A stretch of 64,000 bases of DNA from Urbifossiella limnaea (lineage in GTDB: Bacteria > Planctomycetota > Planctomycetia > Gemmatales > Gemmataceae). Where the stretch lies: positions 4,634,322-4,698,321 of the forward strand of contig NZ_CP036273.1 of assembly GCF_007747215.1 (NCBI RefSeq), written 5' to 3'. This document shows, piece after piece, positions 1-8,801 of this stretch. The stretch's first letter is position 1. Each line of letters begins with the position of its first letter. The translations under genes and the position numbers were made by a program. A model generated the notes under the pieces. The model did no database searches. It saw only the letters and a program-made list of their open reading frames with translations, and had not been told where the DNA came from.

Positions 1-493
1 TCGAACGGCACGGCATCCAAGCGGGGGGCCGGGCCGAGCGGCTCGTAGGTGGCCAGGACGTTGACCCGCCGACCCTGGGGGTACTCGTACCGGACCCGCT
101 TCCGCTGGCCCGGCAGGCACCACGAGTACCCACCGGGCAGCGACGGGGCGAACCCGCACTGGTCGAGATAGTCCAGGACCAGCCGGCCCTCCCGGGCCTT
201 CCGCTGCAGGCCGCCCAGGACGGCCGCCGCCCGGGCGACCCTGGGCCGGTTCTGCTTGTGCTCCAGGGTCGAGGCCGTCCGCCGGTACCCGGCCCGCAGT
301 CGGGCGAGGTACCGACGGACCTGACGGGCACGGAGCCGGATCCCGTTGGGGCGGAGGGCGTCGGCCAGTTGGGCCGCCGTCCACGTCCGGTCCTGGCCGA
401 GCAGGTCGGTCAGCCGGGCGGCCACCTGATCCCGGCGGGCGTAGTTGGGGGCCGGCCCGGGCTTGCCGGGGTAGAGGGCCGGCACCCCCCGGG
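1..493 (-). pseudogene. IS630-family transposase, distal part (split by IS3, runs off the left edge)
   Basis: Reading the reverse strand and joining this piece to 1762-1957 after removal of the IS3 element and one copy of its 3-bp target duplication (GGG) restores one open frame across the insertion: ...VIHGFNA-RGVPALYPGKPGP.... The protein has the IS630 order: an N-terminal helix-turn-helix (in the other piece), a second winged-helix region, then the start of the DDE domain with the first catalytic aspartate in LVLDYLDQCGF (around 250-300 on the sequence). The rest lies outside the window. The gene is inactive because of the insertion. The family is clear from the architecture; the exact subgroup is not determined. 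Confidence 0.8.
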
Positions 494-522
494 TGGAGTT
501 CCCCACGGAAAGTGGACAGCGT

Positions 523-1401
523 TTAGCGGTGGGTCGGGTTGTGCGCCCGCTCGTACTCGGCGGGGGCGACGTACCCCAGTGACGAGTGCCGCCGGACGCG
601 GTTGTAGAACGCCTCGATGTACTCGAAGATGCTCGCCCGCGCCTCCTCGCGCGTGGCGTAGTCCTCGTGATGGACCAGCTCCTTCTTGAGGCTGGCGAAG
701 AACGACTCCATCGGCGCGTTGTCCCAGCAGTTCCCACGCCGGCTCATGCTGCACGTGATCCCCTCCTCCGCGAGACGACGCCGGTAGTGCTCGCTGGCGT
801 ACTGACTCCCGCGGTCCGAGTGGGCCACCAGGGCCGGGACCGAAGACCCCCCGAGACGGTCGGCCACCGCCATCTCCAGGGCATCCACGACCAACCGACT
901 GGTCATCGTCGCGGCCATCGCCCAGCCCACCACCATCCGGCTGAACAGGTCCTCCACGACGGCCAGGTACAGCCACCCCTCGCGGGTCGGGATGTACGTC
1001 ACGTCCGCGACCCACGACGTGTTCGGCTCCTCCGGATCGAACTGCCGATCCAGGACGTTCTCGGCCACCGGGTGCGGGTGGTTCGAGTCCGTCGTCTGCC
1101 GGAACTTCCGCGTCGTCTTCGCGGCAATCCCGGCCTCCCGCATGACCTCGGCCACGACGTTCACGCAGCACTCGTGGCCCCGGCTCACCAGCTCGGCGTG
1201 GACGCGCGGGCTGCCGTACCGCCCCTTCACCTCGGCGTGAATCGTCGCGACCTGTTCGGTCAGCTCCTCCCGCCGGACCTCGGCGTGGCTGGGCTCGCGG
1301 GACCGCCAGGCGTAGAACCCCGAGCGGGACACCTCCAGGACACGGCACAACTGCGTCACCGGCCACTCGCCCTTGCGCTCCTCGATCCAGCCGAAGGTCA
1401 C
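523..1401 (-). CDS. IS3-family transposase OrfB (DDE integrase domain), copy 1
   Basis: 292 residues. The N-terminal HTH_21-type region (RSGFYAWRSR) is followed by an rve/integrase core with the catalytic triad in WVADVTYI (Asp), HSDRGSQY (Asp) and DNAPMESFF (Glu), and the typical C-terminal YNxxRRHSSLGYVAPAEY. The GTG start overlaps the orfA stop codon (GTGA), but in this family the active protein is normally an OrfAB fusion made by -1 frameshifting. The reverse strand reads A7 then G at 1431-1437, a classic slippery run, and a -1 shift there leads in frame into OrfB. Cut-and-copy transposition by circle intermediates is known for the family. Confidence 0.95.
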   Translation of the reverse strand: MTFGWIEERKGEWPVTQLCRVLEVSRSGFYAWRSREPSHAEVRREELTEQVATIHAEVKGRYGSPRVHAELVSRGHECCVNVVAEVMREAGIAAKTTRKFRQTTDSNHPHPVAENVLDRQFDPEEPNTSWVADVTYIPTREGWLYLAVVEDLFSRMVVGWAMAATMTSRLVVDALEMAVADRLGGSSVPALVAHSDRGSQYASEHYRRRLAEEGITCSMSRRGNCWDNAPMESFFASLKKELVHHEDYATREEARASIFEYIEAFYNRVRRHSSLGYVAPAEYERAHNPTHR

Positions 1402-1694
1402 TTCGACTGGGTGGCGAAGAACGCCGTGGCTTTTTTTAGGATGTCGCGCTCCATCTCCAGCCGCTTCACGTCGGCCCGGAGGCGGCGCAGTTCTTCCTCG
1501 ACGGGGGTGAGGTGCCCCGATCCCGGGAAGGCGTCGGCCCCCTTCTTGAGGACCGCCTTCTTCCAGTCGTGGAGCCGGTTCTCGGTGACCCCGAGGCGGC
1601 GGGCGACCTCGGCCACGGACAGCTTCTGCTCGGTGATCATCCTCACGGCCTGGAGCTTGAACTCCGGCGTGTAGACCTTGCGGGAACCGGCCAT
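1398..1694 (-). CDS. IS3-family transposase OrfA (helix-turn-helix), copy 1
   Basis: 98 residues. HTH_Tnp_1 domain (YTPEFKLQAVRMI...VAEVARRLGV...LHDWKKA) followed by a leucine-zipper-like coiled coil (EEELRRLRADVKRLEMERDILKKA) that usually drives OrfA/OrfAB multimerisation and end binding. The frame ends shortly after the A7 slippery run at 1431-1437. The upstream sequence GAGGAGACACACCG before the ATG is a plausible ribosome site. Identical to the gene at 13398-13694. Confidence 0.95.
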   Translation of the reverse strand: MAGSRKVYTPEFKLQAVRMITEQKLSVAEVARRLGVTENRLHDWKKAVLKKGADAFPGSGHLTPVEEELRRLRADVKRLEMERDILKKATAFFATQSK

Positions 1695-1761
1695 CGGTGT
1701 GTCTCCTCGTGATTAGAGCTTACACCGCTTTCCCGCTGTCCACGATCCGTGGGGAACTTCA

Positions 1762-1957
1762 GGGCGTTGAACCCGTGGATCACGGCCCGGGCGGTCTGCG
1801 GGTCACACCCGAGGTGCCGGGCGATCCGGGGCGGGGACCACCCGGCGTCGGACAGCAGGACCATCTCCAGCCGATCCCGTACCCGGGGCGGGAGGGGGTC
1901 CCGCCGGAGAGCCTGCAACTCGGACTGCGTCGCAACGGTGAGGTGAACGCGGATCAT
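1762..1957 (-). pseudogene. IS630-family transposase, N-terminal part (split by IS3)
   Basis: Encodes MIRVHLTVATQSELQALRR... through the helix-turn-helix segment (GWSPPRIARHLGCDPQTARAVIHGF), the usual start of an IS630-type transposase. The frame is broken at 1762 by the IS3 element and continues at 493-1. With the insert removed the two parts fuse in frame. The start codon is the ATG at 1955-1957. Confidence 0.8.
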
Positions 1958-1962
1958 GAAAC

Positions 1963-2127
1963 ATGGTACGCAATCGGGGCCAACTGCTTAGGGGCCGCGA
2001 ATTCTTGCTGACGACGCTCGAAGGGCTGGCCGATCGCGACATCGACCCGAGCGGGAAGGAGGCTGCCCGGCAGGCGCTGGTCAAGCTCCGTGCGGCGGGC
2101 CTGCGCCGCCCGGGAGCGACGCCGTGA
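1963..2127 (+). pseudogene. Short coding remnant of unknown gene (54 codons)
   Basis: Open frame from an ATG at 1963 ending in ALVKLRAAGLRRPGATP and TGA at 2125-2127. Codon third positions are GC-rich like genuine genes here, and the segment LTTLEGLADRDIDPSGKEAARQALVKLRAAGL looks helical and protein-like. The stop overlaps a GTG at 2124 (GTGA), suggesting a former translationally coupled pair. The beginning abuts the IS630 element, so this is probably the 3' end of a gene cut by that element. No family recognised. Confidence 0.35.
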
Positions 2128-2248
2128 CCCCGACGAGGGTCGACAAGTTGCGACAACATCTCGCCTATGGGTGTCTGGAACTGCGTCGAGCGTGTGGCGG
2201 GGGATTCCAGGCTGCCACGGACCAGAACCCCTACCTCCTCTTCGGAGT

Positions 2249-2617
2249 CAGAGGGTTGGTACGAGGACTCGACCGCCACGAAGTTGAGCGACATCGTTCC
2301 GGCGGGCGGCAAGACGTTCCGGTTCGCCTACGAGTACGACTTCGGCGACTCGTGGGACCACGAGATCGTGGTCGAGAAGCGAGTGCCAGCCGAGGCGGGC
2401 GTGAAGTACCCGGTGTGTGTGGACGGCAAGCGGGCGTGCCCGCCGGAGGACGTGGGCGGCGTCTGGGGCTACGCCGACTTCCTGGCTGTCATCAACAACC
2501 CGGACCACGAGCAGCACGAGGACATGCGCGAATGGGTGGGTGGGCGGTTCGACCCGGACGAGTTCGACCCGGCGACCGCCACGAGGCGGATGCGGCGGGG
2601 GCTGTCGGACTGGAGTA
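2249..2617 (+). pseudogene. Plasmid pRiA4b ORF-3-like protein, fragment
   Basis: The frame contains KLSDIV...TFRFAYEYDFGDSWDHEIVVEK...YPVCVDGKRACPPEDVGGVWGYADFL...EDMREWVGGRFDPDEFDP, the hallmark block of the pRiA4b ORF-3-like family (PF07929), a common passenger of plasmids and transposons whose biochemical role is unknown. The usual N-terminal part (LxG..PPIWRRVxV) is missing or out of frame, and the C-terminus is cut at about 2618 where an IS66 end begins. It is therefore a relic. Codon use resembles the neighbouring genes. Confidence 0.75.
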
Positions 2618-2686
2618 CGTGTCCGGTGAATCGACGCCTTCCACCGTCAGGTAGTCTGGGAGTTTTCCCCGAGGGAGAACTCCGGC

Positions 2687-3007
2687 ATGTCCGCACACCG
2701 CCCCGAGAAGGTCCGCGCCTGGCGGGCCACCATCGACGCATGGAAGCGGTCCGGGCAGACGGTCAACGCCTTCTGTCGCGCCCGGCAACTCACCCGGTCG
2801 AACTTCGACCGCTGGCGGCGGATTCTGGCGACCCGACCGGACGAGTCCGCGCCAACCCCGCCGCCGGCGTTCGTGCCCGTCCGCGTCGTCGCCGAGCCGA
2901 TGGCGGAGGTGGTGCTCCGCTCCGGGGTCGTGGTGCGGGTGCCGCTGGGTGCGGCGCCCGACGCCGTCACCCGGTTGGTGACCGCAGTGGGGGCGGCGTC
3001 ATGCTGA
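2687..3007 (+). CDS. tnpA: IS66 accessory protein TnpA
   Basis: 106 residues with the IS66 OrfA signature: RPEKVRAWRATIDAWKRSGQTVNAFCRARQLTRSNFDRWRR (a helix-turn-helix of the HTH_Tnp_1-like class) and a C-terminal strand-rich tail (FVPVRVVA...VVLRSGVVVRVPLGA). The ATG is preceded by GAGGGAGAACTCCGGC. Its stop overlaps the tnpB start (ATGCTGA at 3001-3007), indicating coupled translation. TnpA is required together with TnpB and TnpC in classical IS66 elements; the partner TnpC here is truncated. Confidence 0.9.
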   Translation: MSAHRPEKVRAWRATIDAWKRSGQTVNAFCRARQLTRSNFDRWRRILATRPDESAPTPPPAFVPVRVVAEPMAEVVLRSGVVVRVPLGAAPDAVTRLVTAVGAASC

Positions 3008-3348
3008 CCCTGCTGCCCGGCGGCCGCATCCAGGTCGCCGTCGAGGCCGTGGACGGCCGCAAGGGGATCGACTCCCTCGCCGGTGTCGTGCGGTCCGTCC
3101 TCAAGGGCGATCCCATGTCGGGCGACTTGTTCGTCTTCAGGACGCGCCGGGCCGACAAGCTGAAGATCCTGGCCTGGATGGGCGACGGGTTCGCCCTCTA
3201 CCTGAGGCGACTGGAGAAGGGGACGTTCGCCTTCCCCACGGCGGTCGAGGCCAGCGTGCCCGTCACACCGACGCAGTTGGCGATGATCCTCGGCGGCCTC
3301 GACCCGGCCAAGGCCCGTGAACGCCGTCGGTACAAATCGCCTTCGTGA
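3001..3348 (+). CDS. tnpB: IS66 Orf2-like protein TnpB
   Basis: 115 residues, the normal length for IS66 Orf2. It shows the family block DSLAGVVRS...DPMSGDLFVFRTRRADKLKILAWMGDGFALYLRRLEKGTFAFP and a terminal helix (TPTQLAMILGGLDPAKARERRRYKS). The start ATG overlaps the tnpA stop. Its precise function is unknown, although it is needed for transposition of three-gene IS66 elements. Confidence 0.9.
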   Translation: MLTLLPGGRIQVAVEAVDGRKGIDSLAGVVRSVLKGDPMSGDLFVFRTRRADKLKILAWMGDGFALYLRRLEKGTFAFPTAVEASVPVTPTQLAMILGGLDPAKARERRRYKSPS

Positions 3349-3387
3349 CCCGCACTACCTGGGCCGCCCGACGGTGTTGAATCCGGC

Positions 3388-4180
3388 ATGCCACCGGCCG
3401 ACGAGATCGACGTGCTTCGCCGGAAGTTGGCCCACGCCGACGCCGTCATCGCCGAACTCCGCGGCGTCGTGGCCGACCTCCGCAAGCAGGTCGAGGCCCA
3501 GCAGGCCCACATCCACCGCCTCGTGAAGATCACCTTCGGCCGCGGCGGCGAGCGGGTCGAAGGCCCGACCCTGTTCGACGGGATGGATCTGCCCGCCAAG
3601 GAGGACCCGACGCCGGTCGAGCCGTCGACTCCCGAAGCGGTCCCCGTCGCGCCTCCCAGCGCGAAGCGAAAGGGCCACGGCCGGCGGCGCAAGCCGACGG
3701 ACCTGCCGCGTCGCCGGGAGGAGATCGACCTGAGCGACGCCGAGAAGGTCTGCGCCTGCTGCGGCACGGCCAGGATCCGCATCGGGCAGGTCGTCAGCCA
3801 GCGCCTCGACTACCAGCCGATGGCCCTCTTCGTCCGCGAACTGGTCCGCCCGACCTACGCCTGTCGGTCGTGTGAGTCGCAGGGCCTCGACCCGCAGATC
3901 GCCCGGGCGGATCTGCCGCCCGAGCCGATTCCCCGGAGCGGCATCGGCAGTGGCCTGCTCGCCCACGTCATCGTCTCGAAGCTGGTCGATCACCTGCCGC
4001 TCCACCGCCAGGAGTCGATCCTGGCCCGCCACGGCTGGGACGTGCGACGGTCCACCCTGTGCGACCACCTGCGGGCGTGCGGCCACCTCCTGACCCCGCT
4101 CTACGACCTGATGCGCCGCCGCCTGCTCCGGTCGTTCGCGATCCACGCCGACGACACGCCCCTGGTGCTGTTGCGGCCAC
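3388..4180 (+). pseudogene. tnpC: IS66 transposase TnpC, C-terminally truncated
   Basis: Begins MPPADEIDVLRRKLAHADAVI with the usual leucine-zipper-like N-terminus (VIAELRGVVADLRKQVEAQQAHIHRL, about residues 15-45), then the IS66 zinc-finger region (CACCGTARIRIG...YACRSCESQG) and the beginning of the DDE core (VIVSKLVDHLPLHRQESILARHGWDVRRSTLCDHL...IHADDTPLVLLRP, first Asp in HADDT). The match stops at about 4180. The remaining catalytic residues and the IS66_C region are absent. Confidence 0.85.
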
Positions 4181-4273
4181 TGCGGACCACCGCCCGCCCC
4201 GCTTCGGCTGGCGGGGCGGGAAGAACTCCGCCAGGAGCGCCCACGGCTCGTCAGTCAGTTCGTGTCGCTTCAT
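4181..4273 (-). pseudogene. IS5-type transposase N-terminal fragment
   Basis: The reverse strand begins with ATG at 4271-4273 and reads MKRHELTDEPWALLAEFFPP then RQPKRGGRW, the characteristic start of DUF4096-type IS5-family transposases. Similarity ends at about 4181, where the frame enters antisense IS66 tnpC. It is a remnant marking the point at which the IS66 element lost its right half. Confidence 0.7.
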
Positions 4274-4592
4274 GGCCGATTAGAGGCCACGACAACGACT
4301 TGTGATCCGCAAAACAGAGTCTAGCCCGGAGCATGCATACGTGCGGCCGGTAGCAGCCTGTCGAAGAACACAAGGCAACTGATCATCACAACTTGTGTCG
4401 TGGTACTGCTACTGAGTACTGAATACAGTCGGCTTGGTCCTTTCCGACCGGCTGCGGTGATGGACATCGCTTGCGGGCATGTTCGGACACGGGACGGACT
4501 CCGCGACTTCGTGGAATTCCGGTGTTGTAGCGGCGGGCAGTACGAGGCCCACCGCCGCGGCGGTGGGCCTTCGGGGTCGGGAACAGCGAGCG
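4274..4592. other. Non-coding stretch between transposon debris and the ELWxxDGT gene
   Basis: No convincing gene, repeat or RNA was recognised here. The short open frames on both strands have no family resemblance. The region is downstream of the reverse-strand gene ending at 4593. Confidence 0.4.
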
Positions 4593-7500
4593 TCAGCCGT
4601 TGATGAAATTGAGGTCGCTCGTGAAGGCCTCGTCGGACAGGTCGGTGGCCCGGTCGCGGGTCGAGTCGAACAGGAACCAGTCGTACCCACTGCTGCCGGT
4701 CAGCACGTCGGCGGCGGTGTCGTTGACCACGGACGTCGCGTCCAGCACGACGGACTCGTTCAGCCCGCCGCCGTTCTGGAGGGCCACGACCCGCTCGGCG
4801 GCCGTCCGGTCGGTGCGCGTCCACTCCTTCATCACGGCGCACAACTTGTGGGAGTCCGCCTCGAACAGGTACACGCCGGCGAGGAGGATGTCGTCGCCTG
4901 CGTTGCCCACGATCCGGTCCGCCCCCGTCCCGCCGATCAGCAGGTCGCGGCCGTCGCCACCGACGATCAGGTCGTCGCCGTCCCCGCCCAGCAACACGTC
5001 GTTGCTGCCGCCGCCGCCTTTGAGCCGGTCGTTCCCGGTGCCGCCGTACAGCCACGCCGACAGGGTGATGCTCCCGGCCACCTGCACGTCGTCGTTGCCG
5101 GCCTGGGCGTACACCACGACCCGGCCGGTGGGACTGAATGTCCCCTGCGACACGTCGTTGATGACGACCTCCACCGATCCACTATTGCCCGCGGGGGTGA
5201 CGCGAATCGTATCGTTCCCGGCGGTCCCGCCGATCACCAGCGCCGTCTTCGTTGGGTCGCAGTCGTCGGGTTGCACGCCCACGGCCGTAACCTCGACCGT
5301 CCGGGTCGCGGTGCCTACGCCGCCGTCGTCGTCCGTGACGGTGAATGTCACGGTGTAGGTGCCGGCCGCGGTCGGTGTGAAGGTGAACAGCGGGCCTGTC
5401 CCTGTGGCGACGGTGGTGCCACCGCTAACCACGGTCCAGGCGAGCGTGTGGGTGTCGGCCGCACCGGGGTCGGTGAAGTTGCCGGCGAACGACAGGGCCT
5501 GCCCGCGGACGCCGCTCGTCGGCCCGGAGATCGAGGCCGTTGGCGGCACGTTGGTCACATTGATCGTGGCCGTCGCGGTGTGGCTCAGGCCGCCGGTGTC
5601 GGTCACGCGGAGGGAGACCGGGACCCACGTGGGGCCGTCGAGGGCGGCGGCGGAGAATGTCGGGTTCGGGCCGGTCTCATTGCCGCGACCGGCGGCGGCC
5701 CCGGTCTCGCCGAAGACGCCGTCGCCGTCCAGATCCCACGTGTAGGTGAGCGTGTCGCGTGTGTCTGGGTCGCTGCTGCCGGAGCCGTCGAGCGTGATGA
5801 AACTGCCTTCCGCGACGGAATACGGACCCCCAGGAGCGGCGACGGGGGACTCGTTAATTCGCCACAACTCGATCCCTTTCACCCCGAAGGCTCTGAAGAA
5901 GAGCGTGGTCCCCACGACCGTCATGTTGAAGGGGCTCGAGGAGGTTGAGCCGGGAAAGATGTCCTGAACAAGGACTGTGCCGGCTTCCGTCCCGTCACTC
6001 TGCCACAATTCAACGCCGCTCACGCCATCATTGGCTTGGAAGAAGAGCGTGGTCCCCACGACCGCCAATATGGAGGGAACAGAATTGGTGCCACTGGGTT
6101 GGATGTCCTTGAGCATCACGGTCCCGGCCGCCGTCCCGTCACTCTTCCACAGCTCGGACCCTTGGCCGTCGTTGGCGGCGAAGAAGAGCGTCGTCCCCAC
6201 GACCGTCATGCTCGAGAAACTGGAGTCGTTGGCACCGGGTCGGATGTCCTTGAGCATCACGGTTCCGGCCGCCGTCCCGTCACTCTTCCACAGCTCGAAC
6301 CCATTCACCCCGTCAGTGGCGTTGAAGAAGAGCGTGGTCCCCGCAACCGTCATGTTGGAGGGAAGGGAGCGGTTGGCACCGGGTCGGATGTCCTTGACCA
6401 TCACGGTCCCGGCCGCCGTCCCGTCGCTCTTCCACAACTCGATTCCGTTCACGCCATCGTCGGCTCTGAAGAAGAGCGTCGTCCCCACGACCGTCATGCC
6501 TTCGAGGGACGAGGAGTTTGAGCCGGGTCGGATGTCCTTGACCATCACGGTTCCGGCTGTTGAGCCGTCGCTCTTCCACAGTTCGAACCCGTTCACCCCG
6601 TTAGTGGCGAGGAAGAAGAGTGTCGTCCCCACAACCGTCACGCTGCCGGGGAACGAGGAGTTTGAGCCGGGTAGGATGTCCTTGACCATCACGGTCCCGG
6701 CTGTGGTGCCGTCGCTCTTCCACAGCTCGTCTCCGTTCACCCCGTTGTTGGCGTTGAGGAAGATCGTCGTCCCCACGACCGCCCGTATGAAGAGGCTCGA
6801 ACCGTTTGAGCCGGGTCGGATGTCCTTGACCATCACGGTGCTGGCCGCCGTCCCGTCGCTCTTCCACAACTCGAATCCGTTCACACCGTCGTCGGCTCCG
6901 AAGAAGAGCGTCGTCCCCACGACCGTCAAGATGGAGGAACCGGCAGAGCCAACGAAGGCTTTGACCATCACGGTCCCAGCTGCGGTACCGTCGCTCTTCC
7001 ACAGCTGGCGGGGCCCGTTCAAATTGACGAAGAAGTAGAGCGTCGTCCCGATGACCGTCATCCCACCGGGCTGGGAAGAGAGGGCTCCTGGTGCGATGTC
7101 CTTGACCATCACGGTTCCGGCCGCCGTCCCGTCGCTTTGCCACAACTCCGTCCCGTTCACCCCGTCGTCGGCGCTGAAGAAGAGCGCACCACCCATAGCG
7201 ACAGGCGAACTAGGTGACGAGCTAAACGTCCTGAGGCCGATGTCTTTGACCATGTAAGTGCCGGCCGCCGTGCCATCGCTCCGCCACAACTCCCGACCTT
7301 CGGGCTGCACGAATGGGCTAAAGAGCAAGACCGTCTCACCGAGGGCCGTGAAGAAACTCGGTCCTGAACTCCCAGAACCTGGGACAATGTCCGCCACTAG
7401 GACTGTACCGGCCTCCGTCCCATCACTCTTCCACAGCTCGGCCCCGCTCACGCCATCATTGGCTGTGAAGAAGAGCGTCGTGCCTACGACCGTCATATTG

Positions 7501-8735
7501 GAGGGGACATAATTGTAGCCACTGGGTTGGATGTCCTTTACCATCACGGTTCCGGCCGCCGTCCCGTCGCTCTTCCAGAGTTCACGCCCGTTCACACCGT
7601 CGGCGAAGAAGAAGAGCGTCGTGCCCACGACCGTCAGGTTGTAGGGCTGGGAAGAGTAGGCACCGGGCCCGATGTCCTTGACCATCACGGTCCCGGCTGC
7701 GGTCCCGTCGCTCTTCCACAGCTCGTTCCCGTTCACCCCGTCGTCGGCTCCGATGAAGAGCGTCGTGCCCACGACCGTCATGTGCTGGGTACCGGAATCG
7801 TTGGCACCGGGTCGGATGTCCTTGACCATCACGGTCCCGGCCGCCGTCCCGTCACTCTTCCACAGCTCGGTCCCGTACACGCCATCATTGGCGAAGAAGA
7901 AGAGCGTCGTCCCCACAACCGACATTCTGTCGGGATTCGAAGGGTTGGCACCGGGTCGGATGTCCTTGACCATCATGGTCCCGGCCGCCGTCCCGTCACT
8001 CTTCCACAGCTCGTCCCCGTTCGCCCCGTCAGTGGCTCTGAAGAAGAGCGTGCTGCCCACGGCCGTCAAGCTTTTCGGGTACGAACCGACGGTGGACCCC
8101 GGGTTGATGTCCTTGACCATCACGGTCCCTTCGGCTGTGCCGTCGCTCTTCCACAGCTCCATGTTGCCTGTGGACGATTGCGCAGGGAAGAACAAAGTAC
8201 TGCCCACGGCCGTCCACTGGGGGGGGAGGTCCTGGAAGGGTTGAACCCCGCTGGAATTGACATTGTTGTTGATATCCTTGACGAGGACGGTTCCCTCGGC
8301 CGTGCCGTCGCTTTTCCACAACTCGTTATTGTGGACGCCATCGTTCGCAAGAAAATACAGCGTACCGCCCACGGCAGTCAGGCGTTGTGGTGTGGAGGAG
8401 GAACCTCCGGGCCAGATGTCCTTGACGAGGACGGTCCCTTCGGCTGTGCCGTCGCTCTTCCACAGCTCTATGCCGGTTATCCCGCCGTCGGCCGGAAAGT
8501 AGACGGTCCCGCCGACGTTCACCATCGACACTTCGATGGGTCCAATGTTGAGGGCTCCGATGCCGAGCGCGTTGATGTCCTTGACGAGCGCGACCGAAGT
8601 GGGCACCACCCGGTCTTCCAGGGCCTCGACGCGCAACTGCGACCGTTTGAGCGATGTCGGATGCTGAGAGCGGCGGCCCTGACGAGACGTGTCTTGGCGC
8701 AGGCCGGGGAGGCGGGTGAACAGGTTGCGAAACAT
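4593..8735 (-). CDS. Secreted ELWxxDGT-repeat protein with PKD-like and RTX-type calcium-binding repeats
   Basis: 1380 residues from the ATG at 8733-8735 (MFRNLFTRLPGL), chosen because GGAG lies 9 nt upstream; an ATG 16 codons earlier is in frame but less likely. Residues about 36-46 hold VEALEDRVVPTS, the planctomycete N-terminal surface-protein motif. About 18 tandem units follow, each with a core close to ELWKSDGTAAGTVMVKDI (ELWxxDGT repeat, TIGR04534-like), plus one degenerate last unit (ELWRINES). Then come two Ig/PKD-like domains (PGGPYSVAEGSFITLDGSGSSDPD; TASISGPTSGV...TDDDGG) and a short run of GGxGxD nonapeptides (GGTGNDRL, GGDGDDLIVGGDGRDLLIGG), typical of calcium-binding RTX repeats. 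Probably surface-exposed or exported; substrate unknown. The repeat DNA is highly self-similar, so recombination between units is likely. Confidence 0.9.
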   Translation of the reverse strand: MFRNLFTRLPGLRQDTSRQGRRSQHPTSLKRSQLRVEALEDRVVPTSVALVKDINALGIGALNIGPIEVSMVNVGGTVYFPADGGITGIELWKSDGTAEGTVLVKDIWPGGSSSTPQRLTAVGGTLYFLANDGVHNNELWKSDGTAEGTVLVKDINNNVNSSGVQPFQDLPPQWTAVGSTLFFPAQSSTGNMELWKSDGTAEGTVMVKDINPGSTVGSYPKSLTAVGSTLFFRATDGANGDELWKSDGTAAGTMMVKDIRPGANPSNPDRMSVVGTTLFFFANDGVYGTELWKSDGTAAGTVMVKDIRPGANDSGTQHMTVVGTTLFIGADDGVNGNELWKSDGTAAGTVMVKDIGPGAYSSQPYNLTVVGTTLFFFADGVNGRELWKSDGTAAGTVMVKDIQPSGYNYVPSNMTVVGTTLFFTANDGVSGAELWKSDGTEAGTVLVADIVPGSGSSGPSFFTALGETVLLFSPFVQPEGRELWRSDGTAAGTYMVKDIGLRTFSSSPSSPVAMGGALFFSADDGVNGTELWQSDGTAAGTVMVKDIAPGALSSQPGGMTVIGTTLYFFVNLNGPRQLWKSDGTAAGTVMVKAFVGSAGSSILTVVGTTLFFGADDGVNGFELWKSDGTAASTVMVKDIRPGSNGSSLFIRAVVGTTIFLNANNGVNGDELWKSDGTTAGTVMVKDILPGSNSSFPGSVTVVGTTLFFLATNGVNGFELWKSDGSTAGTVMVKDIRPGSNSSSLEGMTVVGTTLFFRADDGVNGIELWKSDGTAAGTVMVKDIRPGANRSLPSNMTVAGTTLFFNATDGVNGFELWKSDGTAAGTVMLKDIRPGANDSSFSSMTVVGTTLFFAANDGQGSELWKSDGTAAGTVMLKDIQPSGTNSVPSILAVVGTTLFFQANDGVSGVELWQSDGTEAGTVLVQDIFPGSTSSSPFNMTVVGTTLFFRAFGVKGIELWRINESPVAAPGGPYSVAEGSFITLDGSGSSDPDTRDTLTYTWDLDGDGVFGETGAAAGRGNETGPNPTFSAAALDGPTWVPVSLRVTDTGGLSHTATATINVTNVPPTASISGPTSGVRGQALSFAGNFTDPGAADTHTLAWTVVSGGTTVATGTGPLFTFTPTAAGTYTVTFTVTDDDGGVGTATRTVEVTAVGVQPDDCDPTKTALVIGGTAGNDTIRVTPAGNSGSVEVVINDVSQGTFSPTGRVVVYAQAGNDDVQVAGSITLSAWLYGGTGNDRLKGGGGSNDVLLGGDGDDLIVGGDGRDLLIGGTGADRIVGNAGDDILLAGVYLFEADSHKLCAVMKEWTRTDRTAAERVVALQNGGGLNESVVLDATSVVNDTAADVLTGSSGYDWFLFDSTRDRATDLSDEAFTSDLNFING

Positions 8736-8801
8736 CGGGCGACTCCGACAGGGGAATTCACGAGACTGCAACACTTCGGGCACGAACGCGGTGTGGGCGA
8801 G

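Larger units (their letters stand above)
494..1761 (-). mobile_element. IS3-family insertion sequence, copy 1 (1268 bp)
   Basis: The element begins TGGAGTTCCCCACGG and ends with the inverted match CCGTGGGGAACTTCA, giving imperfect terminal repeats of about 27 bp with the TG...CA ends usual for IS3 elements. It is flanked by a 3-bp direct repeat GGG (491-493 and 1762-1764). It carries the orfA/orfB pair. An apparently identical copy lies at 12494-13761, so transposition is recent. It was inserted into an IS630 transposase gene. Confidence 0.95.
2620..4180 (+). mobile_element. IS66-family element, right part deleted
   Basis: Three consecutive genes in the canonical IS66 order (tnpA, tnpB, tnpC) follow a left end that starts at about TGTCCGGTGAAT. 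The same left end recurs at 29606-29714. tnpC breaks off at about 4180, where an oppositely oriented IS5-type transposase start is joined, so the right end is missing and the element is dead. Confidence 0.85.

Noticed and set aside
2167-3348. Single 393-codon protein spanning the pRiA4b fragment and IS66 tnpB
   Set aside because: The pRiA4b relic and tnpB merely share a frame across the IS66 end; tnpB has its own ATG at 3001 coupled to tnpA.
4479-5948. Forward-strand open frame of 489 codons opposite the ELWxxDGT gene
   Set aside because: No recognisable domain; an antisense shadow of a GC-rich coding region, like several others up to about 9000.
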